The notes under the pieces are model-generated. The model worked only from the letters and a program-made list of their open reading frames with translations. It was not told the origin of the DNA and made no database searches. A stretch of DNA of 64,000 bases, from NCBI GenBank assembly GCA_031296115.1, contig JARLGI010000011.1, forward strand, positions 95,262 to 159,261, written 5' to 3'. The stretch comes from Acidobacteriota bacterium (GTDB lineage: Bacteria; Acidobacteriota; Terriglobia; Terriglobales; Acidobacteriaceae). Position numbers and translations under genes: made by a program. Shown in pieces: positions 16,584-24,627 of the stretch. Position 1 is the first letter of the stretch; every line of letters begins with the position of its first letter.

Positions 16584-19232
16584 TCACTCCATCTGCTTCT
16601 TGAGCTCGTGCAGCAGGTTCAGCGCCTCCAGCGGGCTGAGGCGGTTCAGGTCCGTTTCCTTGATGCGGTCCACGATCTTCTGCGACAGCGGAGTGAAAAT
16701 GGTGAGCTGCATCGGCCCAGGCTCGGCGGTTTCGTCGTGCGCCAGATGGCTCACGGCGCTGCGCTCCGCGTTCTCGTGCTCGGCCAGAACTTCGCGCGCG
16801 CGGTGGACTACGTCGGCAGGCAATCCCGCGAGCTTGGCGACCTCGATGCCGTAGCTCTTATCGGCGGAGCCTTCCTCGACCTTGCGCAGAAACACAATTC
16901 CGCCGCCGCTCTCTTTCACGCCGACATGGAAATTCTTTACCCCGCTGAGCCGGTCAGCCAATTCCGTCAACTCGTGATAGTGCGTGGCAAACAGCGTCTT
17001 GGCCCGGGTGTTGGCGTGAATGTACTCGATGGCCGCCCACGCGATGGCCAAGCCGTCATAGGTTGCAGTGCCGCGCCCCACCTCGTCGAGCAGGATGAGC
17101 GAGCGCGCCGTCGCGGTATTGAGGATTGCCGCGGTTTCGGTCATTTCGACCATAAAAGTCGAGCGACCGCGCGCCAGGTTATCGGAGGCGCCAATGCGGG
17201 TGAAGATGCGGTCTACCAGTCCCAGCCGCGCCGAGCGAGCGGGCACGAACGAGCCCATCTGCGCCATCAGCACGATCAATGCCGCCTGCCGTAGGTAGGT
17301 GGACTTGCCCCCCATGTTCGGCCCGGTAATGATGAGAATCGAGTGGGTCGTGCCGTTGAGGAAGAGACCATTGGGCACGAAACGGTCAGCGCCGGTGATC
17401 TCCATCTGCTCGATCACCGGGTGACGGCCCTCGACGATCTCGACGTCGCCACTCGCGTCGAGCGCAGGTCGGCAGTAGTTTCGATTCGCCGCAAGGACAG
17501 CGAACGACGCCAGCACGTCAATTTCGGCCAACGCCAGCGCCGTTTGGCGGATGCGACGCGCCTCGGCCGCAATCGCTGAACGTAGCTCGGCGAACAGCCG
17601 CCGCTCGATCTCGACCATCTTCTCCTGCGCGTCCAACACCTTCGCTTCGTACTCTTTCAGTTCGGGCGTCGTGAAGCGCTCGGCGTTTACCAGCGTCTGC
17701 TTGCGTTCGTAGTCGGCTGGCGCCAGGTGCAGGTTCGCCTTCGAGATTTCGAGGTAGTACCCGAAGACGCTGTTGAATTTCACTTTCAGTGATCCGATGC
17801 CAGTGCGCTGGCGCTCGCGTTGCTCGATTTGCGCGATGTACTGCTTGCTGTTGCGGCTTAGGTTGCGCAGCTCGTCGAGCGCAGCGTCGACTCCCGAGCG
17901 GATTACTCCGCCATCGGCCAGCGTCAGCGGCGGCTCGTCTTCCAGAGACGTCACGATACGGTCGCGCAAGTCGGCAAGCTCGTCGCATTGCTGATGCAGA
18001 GCCTTAAGACGCTCGGGAGGGAAGTGCCCCAGCGCCGAGCGCACAGCTGGCAGCTTGGCCAGCGAACTTGCCAGCGCCAGCAGGTCGCGCGGGTTGGCTG
18101 TCTCCAGGGTGACCCGGCTCAATAGCCGTTCGAGGTCGAGGATGCCATCCATCGCGCGCCGCAGTTCCCCGCGCGCCACCAGGCCCGTTACCATGCCCTC
18201 GACGGCATCCAGCCGTTGGCTGATTTCGGCGGGATCGATTGATGGCCGCAGCATCCAGGCACGCAGCAAACGCTTGCCCATCGGCGTGACCGTGCAGTCG
18301 AGACAGCGAAACAGCGTGGCCGTATCACCCGTGCCGGCAAAGAGCGGCTCGATCAGCTCAAGGTTGCGCACCGTGACCGCGTCCAGCACCAGGCAGTTCT
18401 GCCGCTCGTAGAAGCCGATGCGGTCCACGTGGTCAAGCGACCCGCGCTGCGTGGTGCGCACGTAATGTAGGATCGCGCCCGCAGCCGTCGCTGCCGCCGC
18501 ACGGTTGGCCAGCCCGAAGCCTTCCAGCGACAGCACGCCAAAGTGGTTTTCGACTTGCGGAATGGCATAATCAGGCGAGAACACCCAGTCTTCCAGCGGA
18601 GTCTCCGCCCAGGAGGCATTCTCCAGTGACGCAATGCGTGGTGCGGCAGCGGGAACCGGCCCGCTCGTCCGCGGCCGATCGAACAGGGGCAACGACGACG
18701 CGAACAGCACCTCGCGCGGACGCAGCACCAGCAGTTCCTCGCGAATGCGTCTCTCGGCGTCCTCGCCCTGAAACTCCGTGGCGCGAAATTCACCCGTCGA
18801 AAGATCCAGCGCGGCGAAGCCCGCGGAATCCCTGGCGCGCGTGACGCAGGCCAGGAAATTGTTCTCCTCAGAGCCGAGCTGGGCGTCGGCCGCGGTCCCC
18901 GGCGTGAGCACGCGCGTGACCTCGCGCTTCACCAGCTTCCTGGCGACGCGCGGGTCCTCCATCTGCTCGCAGATGGCTACTTTGAACCCCTTACGAATGA
19001 GCTTGGCGATGTAATTGTCGGCCGAGTGGTAGGGCACGCCGCACATGGGGATGGCGATGCCCTTTTTCTTGTTGCGCGAAGTCAGGGTGATCTGTAACTC
19101 GCGCGACGCGACCACGGCGTCCTCGAAGAAAAGCTCATAGAAGTCGCCCAGGCGAAAGAAGACGAGCGCGTTGGGATGCTCTTTCTTGACCGCGGCATAC
19201 TGCCGCATCAGGGGCGTGGACGGCTCATTCAT
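16584..19232 (-). CDS. mutS: DNA mismatch repair ATPase MutS
   Basis: 882 residues from the ATG at 19232 (product begins [12 protein letters not shown]); the frame extends 44 residues further upstream through Arg-rich sequence, which I exclude. All MutS parts are visible: mismatch-binding [11 protein letters not shown] with the Phe-x-Glu motif (~26-36), the connector and lever domains, clamp, Walker [13 protein letters not shown] signature region [11 protein letters not shown], Walker [17 protein letters not shown], then [10 protein letters not shown] and the C-terminal [13 protein letters not shown] tetramerisation tail. Cytoplasmic, acting with MutL in mismatch repair. No mutL is nearby. 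The ribosome site is weak. Confidence 0.97.
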   Translation of the reverse strand: MNEPSTPLMRQYAAVKKEHPNALVFFRLGDFYELFFEDAVVASRELQITLTSRNKKKGIAIPMCGVPYHSADNYIAKLIRKGFKVAICEQMEDPRVARKLVKREVTRVLTPGTAADAQLGSEENNFLACVTRARDSAGFAALDLSTGEFRATEFQGEDAERRIREELLVLRPREVLFASSLPLFDRPRTSGPVPAAAPRIASLENASWAETPLEDWVFSPDYAIPQVENHFGVLSLEGFGLANRAAAATAAGAILHYVRTTQRGSLDHVDRIGFYERQNCLVLDAVTVRNLELIEPLFAGTGDTATLFRCLDCTVTPMGKRLLRAWMLRPSIDPAEISQRLDAVEGMVTGLVARGELRRAMDGILDLERLLSRVTLETANPRDLLALASSLAKLPAVRSALGHFPPERLKALHQQCDELADLRDRIVTSLEDEPPLTLADGGVIRSGVDAALDELRNLSRNSKQYIAQIEQRERQRTGIGSLKVKFNSVFGYYLEISKANLHLAPADYERKQTLVNAERFTTPELKEYEAKVLDAQEKMVEIERRLFAELRSAIAAEARRIRQTALALAEIDVLASFAVLAANRNYCRPALDASGDVEIVEGRHPVIEQMEITGADRFVPNGLFLNGTTHSILIITGPNMGGKSTYLRQAALIVLMAQMGSFVPARSARLGLVDRIFTRIGASDNLARGRSTFMVEMTETAAILNTATARSLILLDEVGRGTATYDGLAIAWAAIEYIHANTRAKTLFATHYHELTELADRLSGVKNFHVGVKESGGGIVFLRKVEEGSADKSYGIEVAKLAGLPADVVHRAREVLAEHENAERSAVSHLAHDETAEPGPMQLTIFTPLSQKIVDRIKETDLNRLSPLEALNLLHELKKQME

Positions 19233-19541
19233 GGCAGGAACTGCGCGGATTATAACAGTCAAGAAGAACGGCGTTTGCGGCGAAGAGCCAGACCATGTCC
19301 TGCTGCTGCGTCGCCCAATTAGGTGACGCCGAAACCTACGAATGCGCCTACAAATGCGGCGCACACCACCAACCGGGCGCGCGGCGAATCGAGGCCGGCA
19401 TTAGGATTGTCAGGCATACGAAAGGGTCACCGCTTCAGATCGTTGCTGCGTTTGCAGAACTCCAGTTGCGGAAGCATACTCGCGATGTGCGGCTGTGCCA
19501 AGCGAATAAGACGGGGAGGATGGGCCGCGCCTGGGCTGAGC

Positions 19542-19576
19542 AGAAAAAACCCGCCCGAATTGCCTTCGAGCGGGTC
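19542..19576 (-). terminator. Rho-independent terminator of ilvE
   Basis: On the minus strand ACCCGCTCGAA and TTCGGGCGGGT pair over 11 positions (one G-T) around a 5-base loop and run into TTTTTT. It ends the ilvE transcript 24 bases after its stop. The remaining 19233-19541 holds no supportable gene. Confidence 0.9.
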
Positions 19577-19599
19577 AGGTTCTACAAACTCTTAACGCG

Positions 19600-20550
19600 T
19601 TACACGGTGACAGGTGTCGGCTGTTTGACGGGCACCGCCGTAAGCCAGTTGAAGCGGTCCTCAACCGCTCCGTTGACGATCGCGTAGAACTCCTTGCGCA
19701 CCGTTTTGGTGATGGGACCGGCGATGCCGTGACCCACGGTAATCTTGTCCACCGAGCGAATTGGCGTGATCTCCGCGGCCGTCCCGCTGAAGAACAGCTC
19801 GTCGGCGATGTAGAGCATCTCGCGCGGGATGGTCTGCTCGACGACAGGAATACCCAACTCGTGGGCGATGTGCATCACCGAGTTGCGAGTTATGCCCGGC
19901 AGTACGCTATTGCACAGCGGCGGCGTGTAGATGCGGTCTTTGTGCACCACGAAGATGTTCTCGCCGGAACCTTCGCTCACGTAGCCGTTCGCGTCGAGCG
20001 CGATGCCCTCGCTGTAGCCGTTGACGATCGCCTCCATCTTGATGAGCTGCGAGTTCATGTAGTTGGCGCCGGCCTTGGCCATCGTCGGCATGGTGTTGGG
20101 CGCAAGCCGCGTCCAGGACGACACGCAAACGTCCACCCCGTCGTCGGAATCCGGACTGCCGAGATACTTTCCCCATTCGTAATTCGCGATGTACACCTCG
20201 GTCGGCGAGTTGAAGGGATTCACCCCCACCTGCCCGTACCCGCGCAGCACAATCGGGCGAACGTAGCACGGTGCCACCTTGTTGGCGGCTACCAGGTTAA
20301 CCGCACCCTGGCATATCTCATCGAGCGAATAGTCCAGCTCGATGCGATAGATTTTGCATGACTGTAGGAGCCGTTGCATGTGATCGCGCAGCCGGAAAAT
20401 CGCTGGCCCTTTGGGCGTGCTGTAGCAGCGGATACCCTCGAACACGGAAGAACCGTAGTTGATGACGTGGGCCATCACGTGGATCTTCGCGTCATCCCAG
20501 GGAATGAGTTGACCATTGTGCCAAACATATTCAGATGCTTTGATGGCCAT
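19600..20550 (-). CDS. ilvE: Branched-chain amino acid aminotransferase IlvE
   Basis: 316 residues, class IV PLP aminotransferase of the E. coli IlvE type. Motifs are VWHNGQLIPWDDAKIHVMAH, YGSSVFEGIRCY, the PLP-lysine Lys159 in MAKAGANYMNS, EGIALDANGYVSEGSGENIF, and LPGITRNSVM with GTAAEITPI. It catalyses the last step of valine, leucine and isoleucine synthesis. AAGGAG 10 bases before the ATG confirms the start. It is a single-gene unit: terminator behind it, and a divergent homoserine dehydrogenase 361 bases away. On the minus strand TATAAT (20693-20698) could be a -10 box with TTGACG 20 bases upstream, a long spacer. Confidence 0.96.
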   Translation of the reverse strand: MAIKASEYVWHNGQLIPWDDAKIHVMAHVINYGSSVFEGIRCYSTPKGPAIFRLRDHMQRLLQSCKIYRIELDYSLDEICQGAVNLVAANKVAPCYVRPIVLRGYGQVGVNPFNSPTEVYIANYEWGKYLGSPDSDDGVDVCVSSWTRLAPNTMPTMAKAGANYMNSQLIKMEAIVNGYSEGIALDANGYVSEGSGENIFVVHKDRIYTPPLCNSVLPGITRNSVMHIAHELGIPVVEQTIPREMLYIADELFFSGTAAEITPIRSVDKITVGHGIAGPITKTVRKEFYAIVNGAVEDRFNWLTAVPVKQPTPVTV

Positions 20551-20911
20551 TCAGGCGCTCCTTCAAGATGGGAGTGGTACACGTTGCTAAACTGCGGGCC
20601 CGGACGTTCTGACAACAGGAGCTGCTTATCGCGAAGCACACACTGCGGCGATCAAAAGTCTTCGCCATCAGGAACTCAGTTGAACTCGGGGCATTATAAC
20701 TGACCGGCACCCTCCGAACGTCAAAGTTCTACCAGTAGCCGCGTACTTGAGACAAGCGCCACCTTAATGGATGCACGAGGCGGACGTTAGGGTACGGAAT
20801 TCCGCCCGAAATCCCCATTCCCCAGGGAGCCACGCCGGGTGCTGCCATTACAATTGACGCTGTCATTGCAATTAAAGAAGGTCAGGCCACTTCATCCCGG
20901 GAGAAAACTGC
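20551..20911. other. Divergent intergenic region between ilvE and hom
   Basis: 361 bases without a supportable gene. A minus-strand TATAAT at 20693-20698 may serve ilvE. Plus-strand AATTGACG near 20851-20858 could be a -35 box for hom but no good -10 follows. No leader peptide or riboswitch fold was recognised. Confidence 0.4.
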
Positions 20912-21922
20912 ATCCACACCTATAACCTCGGCATCGTCGGATTCGGCAACGTCGGCCGCGCCTTCATCTCGCTCCTCCAGAGAAAAGAGCCACAACTCAG
21001 GGATCGCTACGGCATATCTTGGCACCTCACCGGCGTTGCAACCCGGCGCTTGGGATGGCTGGTGGCGCCCACCGGATTTTCCGCGGAGAAGGTGCTGGCT
21101 GGAGATTTTTCAGGGGCGCAGAAGGCGGCTGATATTCAGCAGTGGTTGCAGCTAAGTCAACTCGACGCTCTTTTCGAGATGAGTTCGCTGAACGCCGAGA
21201 CCGGGCAGCCTGCGACCGCCCACATCCGCGCCGCGCTTGAAGTCGGGGCACACGCCATTAGCGCCAACAAAGGTCCGGTGGTCCACGCTTGGCGCGAGCT
21301 GACAGAGCTGGCGGCGGCGAAAGGCCGGCGTTTCCTGCATGAATCCGCGATGATGGACGGTGTGCCCATCTTCTCGCTCTTTCGCGAGACACTGCCGGCG
21401 TTGGAACTTCGCGGATTTCGCGGCGTCCTGAATTCGACGACCACCCTGATCCTCGACTGCATGGAAGCAGGCAAGACTTTCGACGACGCGGTGCGCGAGA
21501 CGCAGCGGCTGGGAGTGGCCGAAACGGACCCTTCCGCCGATGTCGACGGGATCGACGCGACGGTGAAGATTGTGGGCCTGACCACGGTGCTGATGAACGG
21601 AAGCCTCCAACTTGCAGACGTGAGCCGCCAGGGTATTCGCAGCGTTACCGCCGGGCAGGTGCGTGACGCCAGTGCAAGCGGCGAAACTTGGAGATTGGTT
21701 AGCCGCGCCCGGCGAGAGGCGGACGGTAGGATTACGGCCTCGGTTGCCCCGGAGCGGCTCAAGGCTGGTGACCCGCTCAGCACGGTACGTGGTACGTCGC
21801 TGCTCATCTGTTTCGAGACCGATATCTTCCCCGAGCTCATCATCGGTGAGCGCGATCCCGGCCCGCAAGCGACCTCCTACGGTCTGCTGGCCGATTTCAT
21901 ATCCGCTGTTAGGAGCTCCTAG
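20912..21922 (+). CDS. hom: Homoserine dehydrogenase, apparently without a canonical start codon
   Basis: 336 residues if counted from the ATC at 20912. The NAD-binding loop LGIVGFGNVGRAF begins at residue 6, followed by VGAHAISANKGPVVHAW, SAMMDGVPIFSLFRE, and the catalytic NSTTTLILDCMEAGKTFDDAV and ETDPSADVDGIDATVKI. It reduces aspartate semialdehyde to homoserine for threonine and methionine synthesis; no ACT domain is present. The first ATG/GTG/TTG in frame (TTG at 21050) would remove the nucleotide-binding loop, so it cannot be the real start. Upstream the frame is open only to a TAA at 20873 and holds no ATG, GTG or TTG. ATC at 20912 has GGGAG 8 bases before it. Either an ATC start or a sequence error (ATG to ATC) is likely. 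Confidence 0.88.
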   Translation: MHTYNLGIVGFGNVGRAFISLLQRKEPQLRDRYGISWHLTGVATRRLGWLVAPTGFSAEKVLAGDFSGAQKAADIQQWLQLSQLDALFEMSSLNAETGQPATAHIRAALEVGAHAISANKGPVVHAWRELTELAAAKGRRFLHESAMMDGVPIFSLFRETLPALELRGFRGVLNSTTTLILDCMEAGKTFDDAVRETQRLGVAETDPSADVDGIDATVKIVGLTTVLMNGSLQLADVSRQGIRSVTAGQVRDASASGETWRLVSRARREADGRITASVAPERLKAGDPLSTVRGTSLLICFETDIFPELIIGERDPGPQATSYGLLADFISAVRSS

Positions 21923-21924
21923 AT

Positions 21925-23196
21925 ATGTCTTCCCGTGCCCAAACCGTGCCGTCTCGCAAGCTGGACATCGCCTGGGTGCGGCAGCAATTCCCCTCGCTTC
22001 AGCAGACGGTCAACGGCCAGCCCGCTGCGTTCTTCGATGCCCCGGGCGGAACACAAGTTCCCCAGCGCGTCATCGACGCCATTTCGCAATACCTCGCGCA
22101 CTCCAACGCGAACACCGGCGGAGCCTTCGCCACCAGCCGCGCCACCGACCAGGTCATAGCTGAAGCCCGCGCCGCGATGGCTGACCTTTTCAACTGCGCG
22201 CCCGACGAGGTAGTCTTCGGCGCGAACATGACATCGCTCACCTTCGCCCTCAGCCGCGCCATCGGCCGCGAGCTGAAAAGCGGTGACGAGTTGCTGGTCA
22301 CCTGTCTCGATCACGACGCCAATGTCTCGCCCTGGGTGTGCCTGGAGACGTGCGGTGCGAAGGTGCGCACCGCCGACATCCAGACAGCCGATTGCACCTT
22401 GGACATGTTCGACCTGCAGGCCAAGATCAGGCGCAACACGCGGTTGGTGGCCGTCGGCTATGCGGCGAACGCCGTGGGCACCATCAACGATGTGGCCGAA
22501 GTCGTGCGCCTGGCGCACGCCGCGGGGGCGATGGCGTTCATCGACGCCGTGCATTATGCGCCGCATGGGCCGATTGATGTGCGCGCCCTGGATTGCGATT
22601 TCCTGGCCTGTTCCAGCTATAAGTTCTTCGGTCCACACCTCGGCATTCTGTACGGGAAGCGCGAACAGTTGCAGCGGTTGCGTCCGTACAAGCTGCGCGC
22701 CTGCACCGAGCACCTGCCCGATCGCTGGGAAACCGGCACGCAGAACCACGAATGTCTGGCAGGCTTGACCGCCGCGGTCGACTATATCGCCGACGTGGGA
22801 CGCTACCACCATCCTGCCGCACAAACCCGGCGCGAGGCGATTCTGGCAGCGTATGAAGTCTTTCAGCAGCATGAACGCGAGATGGTCGAGCAACTCATCG
22901 CCGGCCTGCTGGCAATTCCCGGCCTCGCCTTCTATGGGCTCAAAGATCCGGCGCAGTTCGACCGGCGTACGCCGACGGTCGCCATCCGCATGGAAGGCCG
23001 CACCCCGCGCGAGCTGGCGACGCACCTCGGCGAGCGCGGCATCTTCACCTGGGATGGCAACTACTACGCCATCAACCTCGCGGAGCGGCTCGGCGTGCAG
23101 GAGTCGGGCGGCATGCTGCGCATCGGCCTGGCGCACTACAACACGGCAGAAGAAATGGAGCGGCTGCTGACCGAGCTGCGAACACTGGCGAAGTAG
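21925..23196 (+). CDS. Class V aminotransferase, cysteine desulfurase-like (VC1184 type)
   Basis: 423 residues. PLP lysine Lys233 lies in CSSYKFFGPHLGILYG; AFFDAPGGTQVPQ near 35-47 and NANTGGAFATSRATD near 61-75 match the TIGR01976-type subfamily of cysteine desulfurase-like enzymes rather than true IscS/SufS, whose mobile active-site Cys loop I cannot identify. FIDAVHYAPHG supplies the PLP-Asp. The gene begins 2 bases after the hom stop, so the two are almost certainly co-transcribed, suggesting a role in amino-acid or sulfur metabolism linked to the homoserine branch. Substrate unknown. Confidence 0.9.
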   Translation: MSSRAQTVPSRKLDIAWVRQQFPSLQQTVNGQPAAFFDAPGGTQVPQRVIDAISQYLAHSNANTGGAFATSRATDQVIAEARAAMADLFNCAPDEVVFGANMTSLTFALSRAIGRELKSGDELLVTCLDHDANVSPWVCLETCGAKVRTADIQTADCTLDMFDLQAKIRRNTRLVAVGYAANAVGTINDVAEVVRLAHAAGAMAFIDAVHYAPHGPIDVRALDCDFLACSSYKFFGPHLGILYGKREQLQRLRPYKLRACTEHLPDRWETGTQNHECLAGLTAAVDYIADVGRYHHPAAQTRREAILAAYEVFQQHEREMVEQLIAGLLAIPGLAFYGLKDPAQFDRRTPTVAIRMEGRTPRELATHLGERGIFTWDGNYYAINLAERLGVQESGGMLRIGLAHYNTAEEMERLLTELRTLAK

Positions 23197-23553
23197 GAAG
23201 CCGTCAGCACTCAGTCATCAGCATTCAGTAGTCAGCAATGACTTCGCCACGTTCCTCAGAGTTGTCATTACGAGCGCCCGGGTTAGGCGCGAGGAATCTG
23301 CTGGCCGGCCCCTGTTCGGGAAAAGCAGATCCCTCGCTGCGCTCGTGATGACAATTCGGAGATCCTCCCGCGATCTCCAGAAAAATTCAGCCCGAAGGGC
23401 GGCTCAGGGTAGCCCAGCGCGTAGCGCTGGGTAGGCCTGCCAGAAATCATTCCGCCCCGGCAGGGGCGCTCGGCAACTGCTCTGTTGATTGCTGATTGCT
23501 GACCGCTGACCGCTGACTTATAATCCGCCCGTCCCCCAGAGGAGAGATTTGAG
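23197..23553. repeat. Repeat-rich intergenic region upstream of the DUF1175 gene
   Basis: No gene. Imperfect heptamers of the CAGTCAT/CAGTAGT type lie at ~23203-23240 and GCTGATT/GCTGACC units at ~23488-23518. Between them is a GTCATTACGAGCG...CGCTCGTGATGACA long inverted repeat (~23265-23355) and GCCCAGCGC-GTA-GCGCTGGG (~23412-23432). These classes are typical dispersed repeats. AGGAGA at the end serves the next gene. Confidence 0.7.
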
Positions 23554-24627
23554 ATGCGCGGCGTGCCTCGCTGGCTGGCGGTTTTGGCTGTGGTCGCGAT
23601 TGTTGCCGTGGTGTGCGCCTTCACCGTGCATCGTAGTTTGGCGCCCGCAGTGCTGGCACTCCAACTCTCCGATGGCACACTCCCGGCCGACGGTTTCAGC
23701 TCTACCGAACTCACGATTCGTTCCTCGAACGGCCGCGACCTGCGCGGATTAAAGGTCGACGTGGAGAACGGGGGTGCCCCACCCTTTTCGCCAAGCGAAA
23801 GGGTGGGAGTCGAATCGGTGACCGTAGGGCATGAGTCGGCAACAGTTTCTCTCCGTGCCGGAGTGAATCCCGGCGAGACGAGGTTGAAGATCACAGCGCC
23901 GGGTTTCGCGCCGCAAACGATCGCGCTCGCCACCACCCTTGACACCAGCGACTCAGTCGGCGACGGCACGCCCGATTTTCTTCGCCTGCACGATCCCGCC
24001 GATCGCGCCGCCTTCCGCCGCTGGTTCACTTTGCTGGCCGAAGCCCAGTACTACCGCGGACGGGCCCTTCCGGCGGAGATCGCCGACTGCGCCGCGTTGT
24101 TGCGCTTCGCCTATCGGGAATCGCTGCGCCAGCACGATTCGGTATGGGCTCATGCCATGGCCCTGCCTGCTCCCGCGACAGCCAGCGATGTCCGGCAGTA
24201 TCGGTATCCGTACACGCCACTGGCGGCGTCGCTTTTCCGTGTACGCGAGGGGAGTTTCGAAGCCGCTGACCTGAGCAATGGGACATTCGCGCAATTCGCC
24301 GACGTCGAAACGTTGTGGCGGCACGACACGTTTTTTGCAGGCCGCGACCTGTCGCGTGCGCGGCCGGGCGATCTCATCTTCTTTCGCCAGGAAGGCGCGA
24401 AGATGCCGTTTCACTCGATGATCTTTGTCGGGCCTAGCCAAGTTGAGCCCGGCGTAGAGCAGTTTGTCGTGTATGACACCGGTCCGACGGGCAGGCTACC
24501 GGGAGAGATTCGCCGCCTCACAGTTGCGCAGTTGCTGAACTATCCCGACGCCCGCTGGCATCCGGTCGCCTCCAATCCCGGCTTCCTCGGTGTCTATCGC
24601 TGGAACATTCTGCGAGGCGCGGAATGA
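23554..24627 (+). CDS. DUF1175 (YfaT-like) protein, partner of alpha-2-macroglobulin
   Basis: 357 residues. A signal-anchor helix (RWLAVLAVVAIVAVVCAF, 6-23) leads into an Ig-like segment (LQLSDGTLPADGFSSTELTI), then a DUF1175 domain. The domain shows a papain/NlpC-like pattern with Cys179 in DCAALLRFAY and His287 in PFHSMIFVG, preceded by ARPGDLIFF. In enterobacteria yfaT (DUF1175) neighbours yfaS (alpha-2-macroglobulin), and that order is kept here. The role is periplasmic, possibly thiol-dependent processing, but not established. The start has AGGAGA 8 bases upstream. A palindromic repeat is embedded in frame at residues ~75-85. The stop overlaps the next start (ATGA). Confidence 0.88.
   Translation: MRGVPRWLAVLAVVAIVAVVCAFTVHRSLAPAVLALQLSDGTLPADGFSSTELTIRSSNGRDLRGLKVDVENGGAPPFSPSERVGVESVTVGHESATVSLRAGVNPGETRLKITAPGFAPQTIALATTLDTSDSVGDGTPDFLRLHDPADRAAFRRWFTLLAEAQYYRGRALPAEIADCAALLRFAYRESLRQHDSVWAHAMALPAPATASDVRQYRYPYTPLAASLFRVREGSFEAADLSNGTFAQFADVETLWRHDTFFAGRDLSRARPGDLIFFRQEGAKMPFHSMIFVGPSQVEPGVEQFVVYDTGPTGRLPGEIRRLTVAQLLNYPDARWHPVASNPGFLGVYRWNILRGAE
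23776..23808. repeat. Palindromic repeat inside the DUF1175 coding sequence
   Basis: CCCACCCTTTTCGC (23778-23791) and GCGAAAGGGTGGG (23795-23807) pair with one bulged T around CAA. It encodes a Gly-Ala-Pro-Pro-Phe-Ser stretch between Ig-like strands, where extra residues would be tolerated. It looks like an intergenic repeat captured in frame. Confidence 0.65.

Noticed and set aside
21919..23136. 405-codon minus-strand frame opposite the class V aminotransferase
   Set aside because: Antisense shadow with no motif; the sense protein has a complete PLP site.
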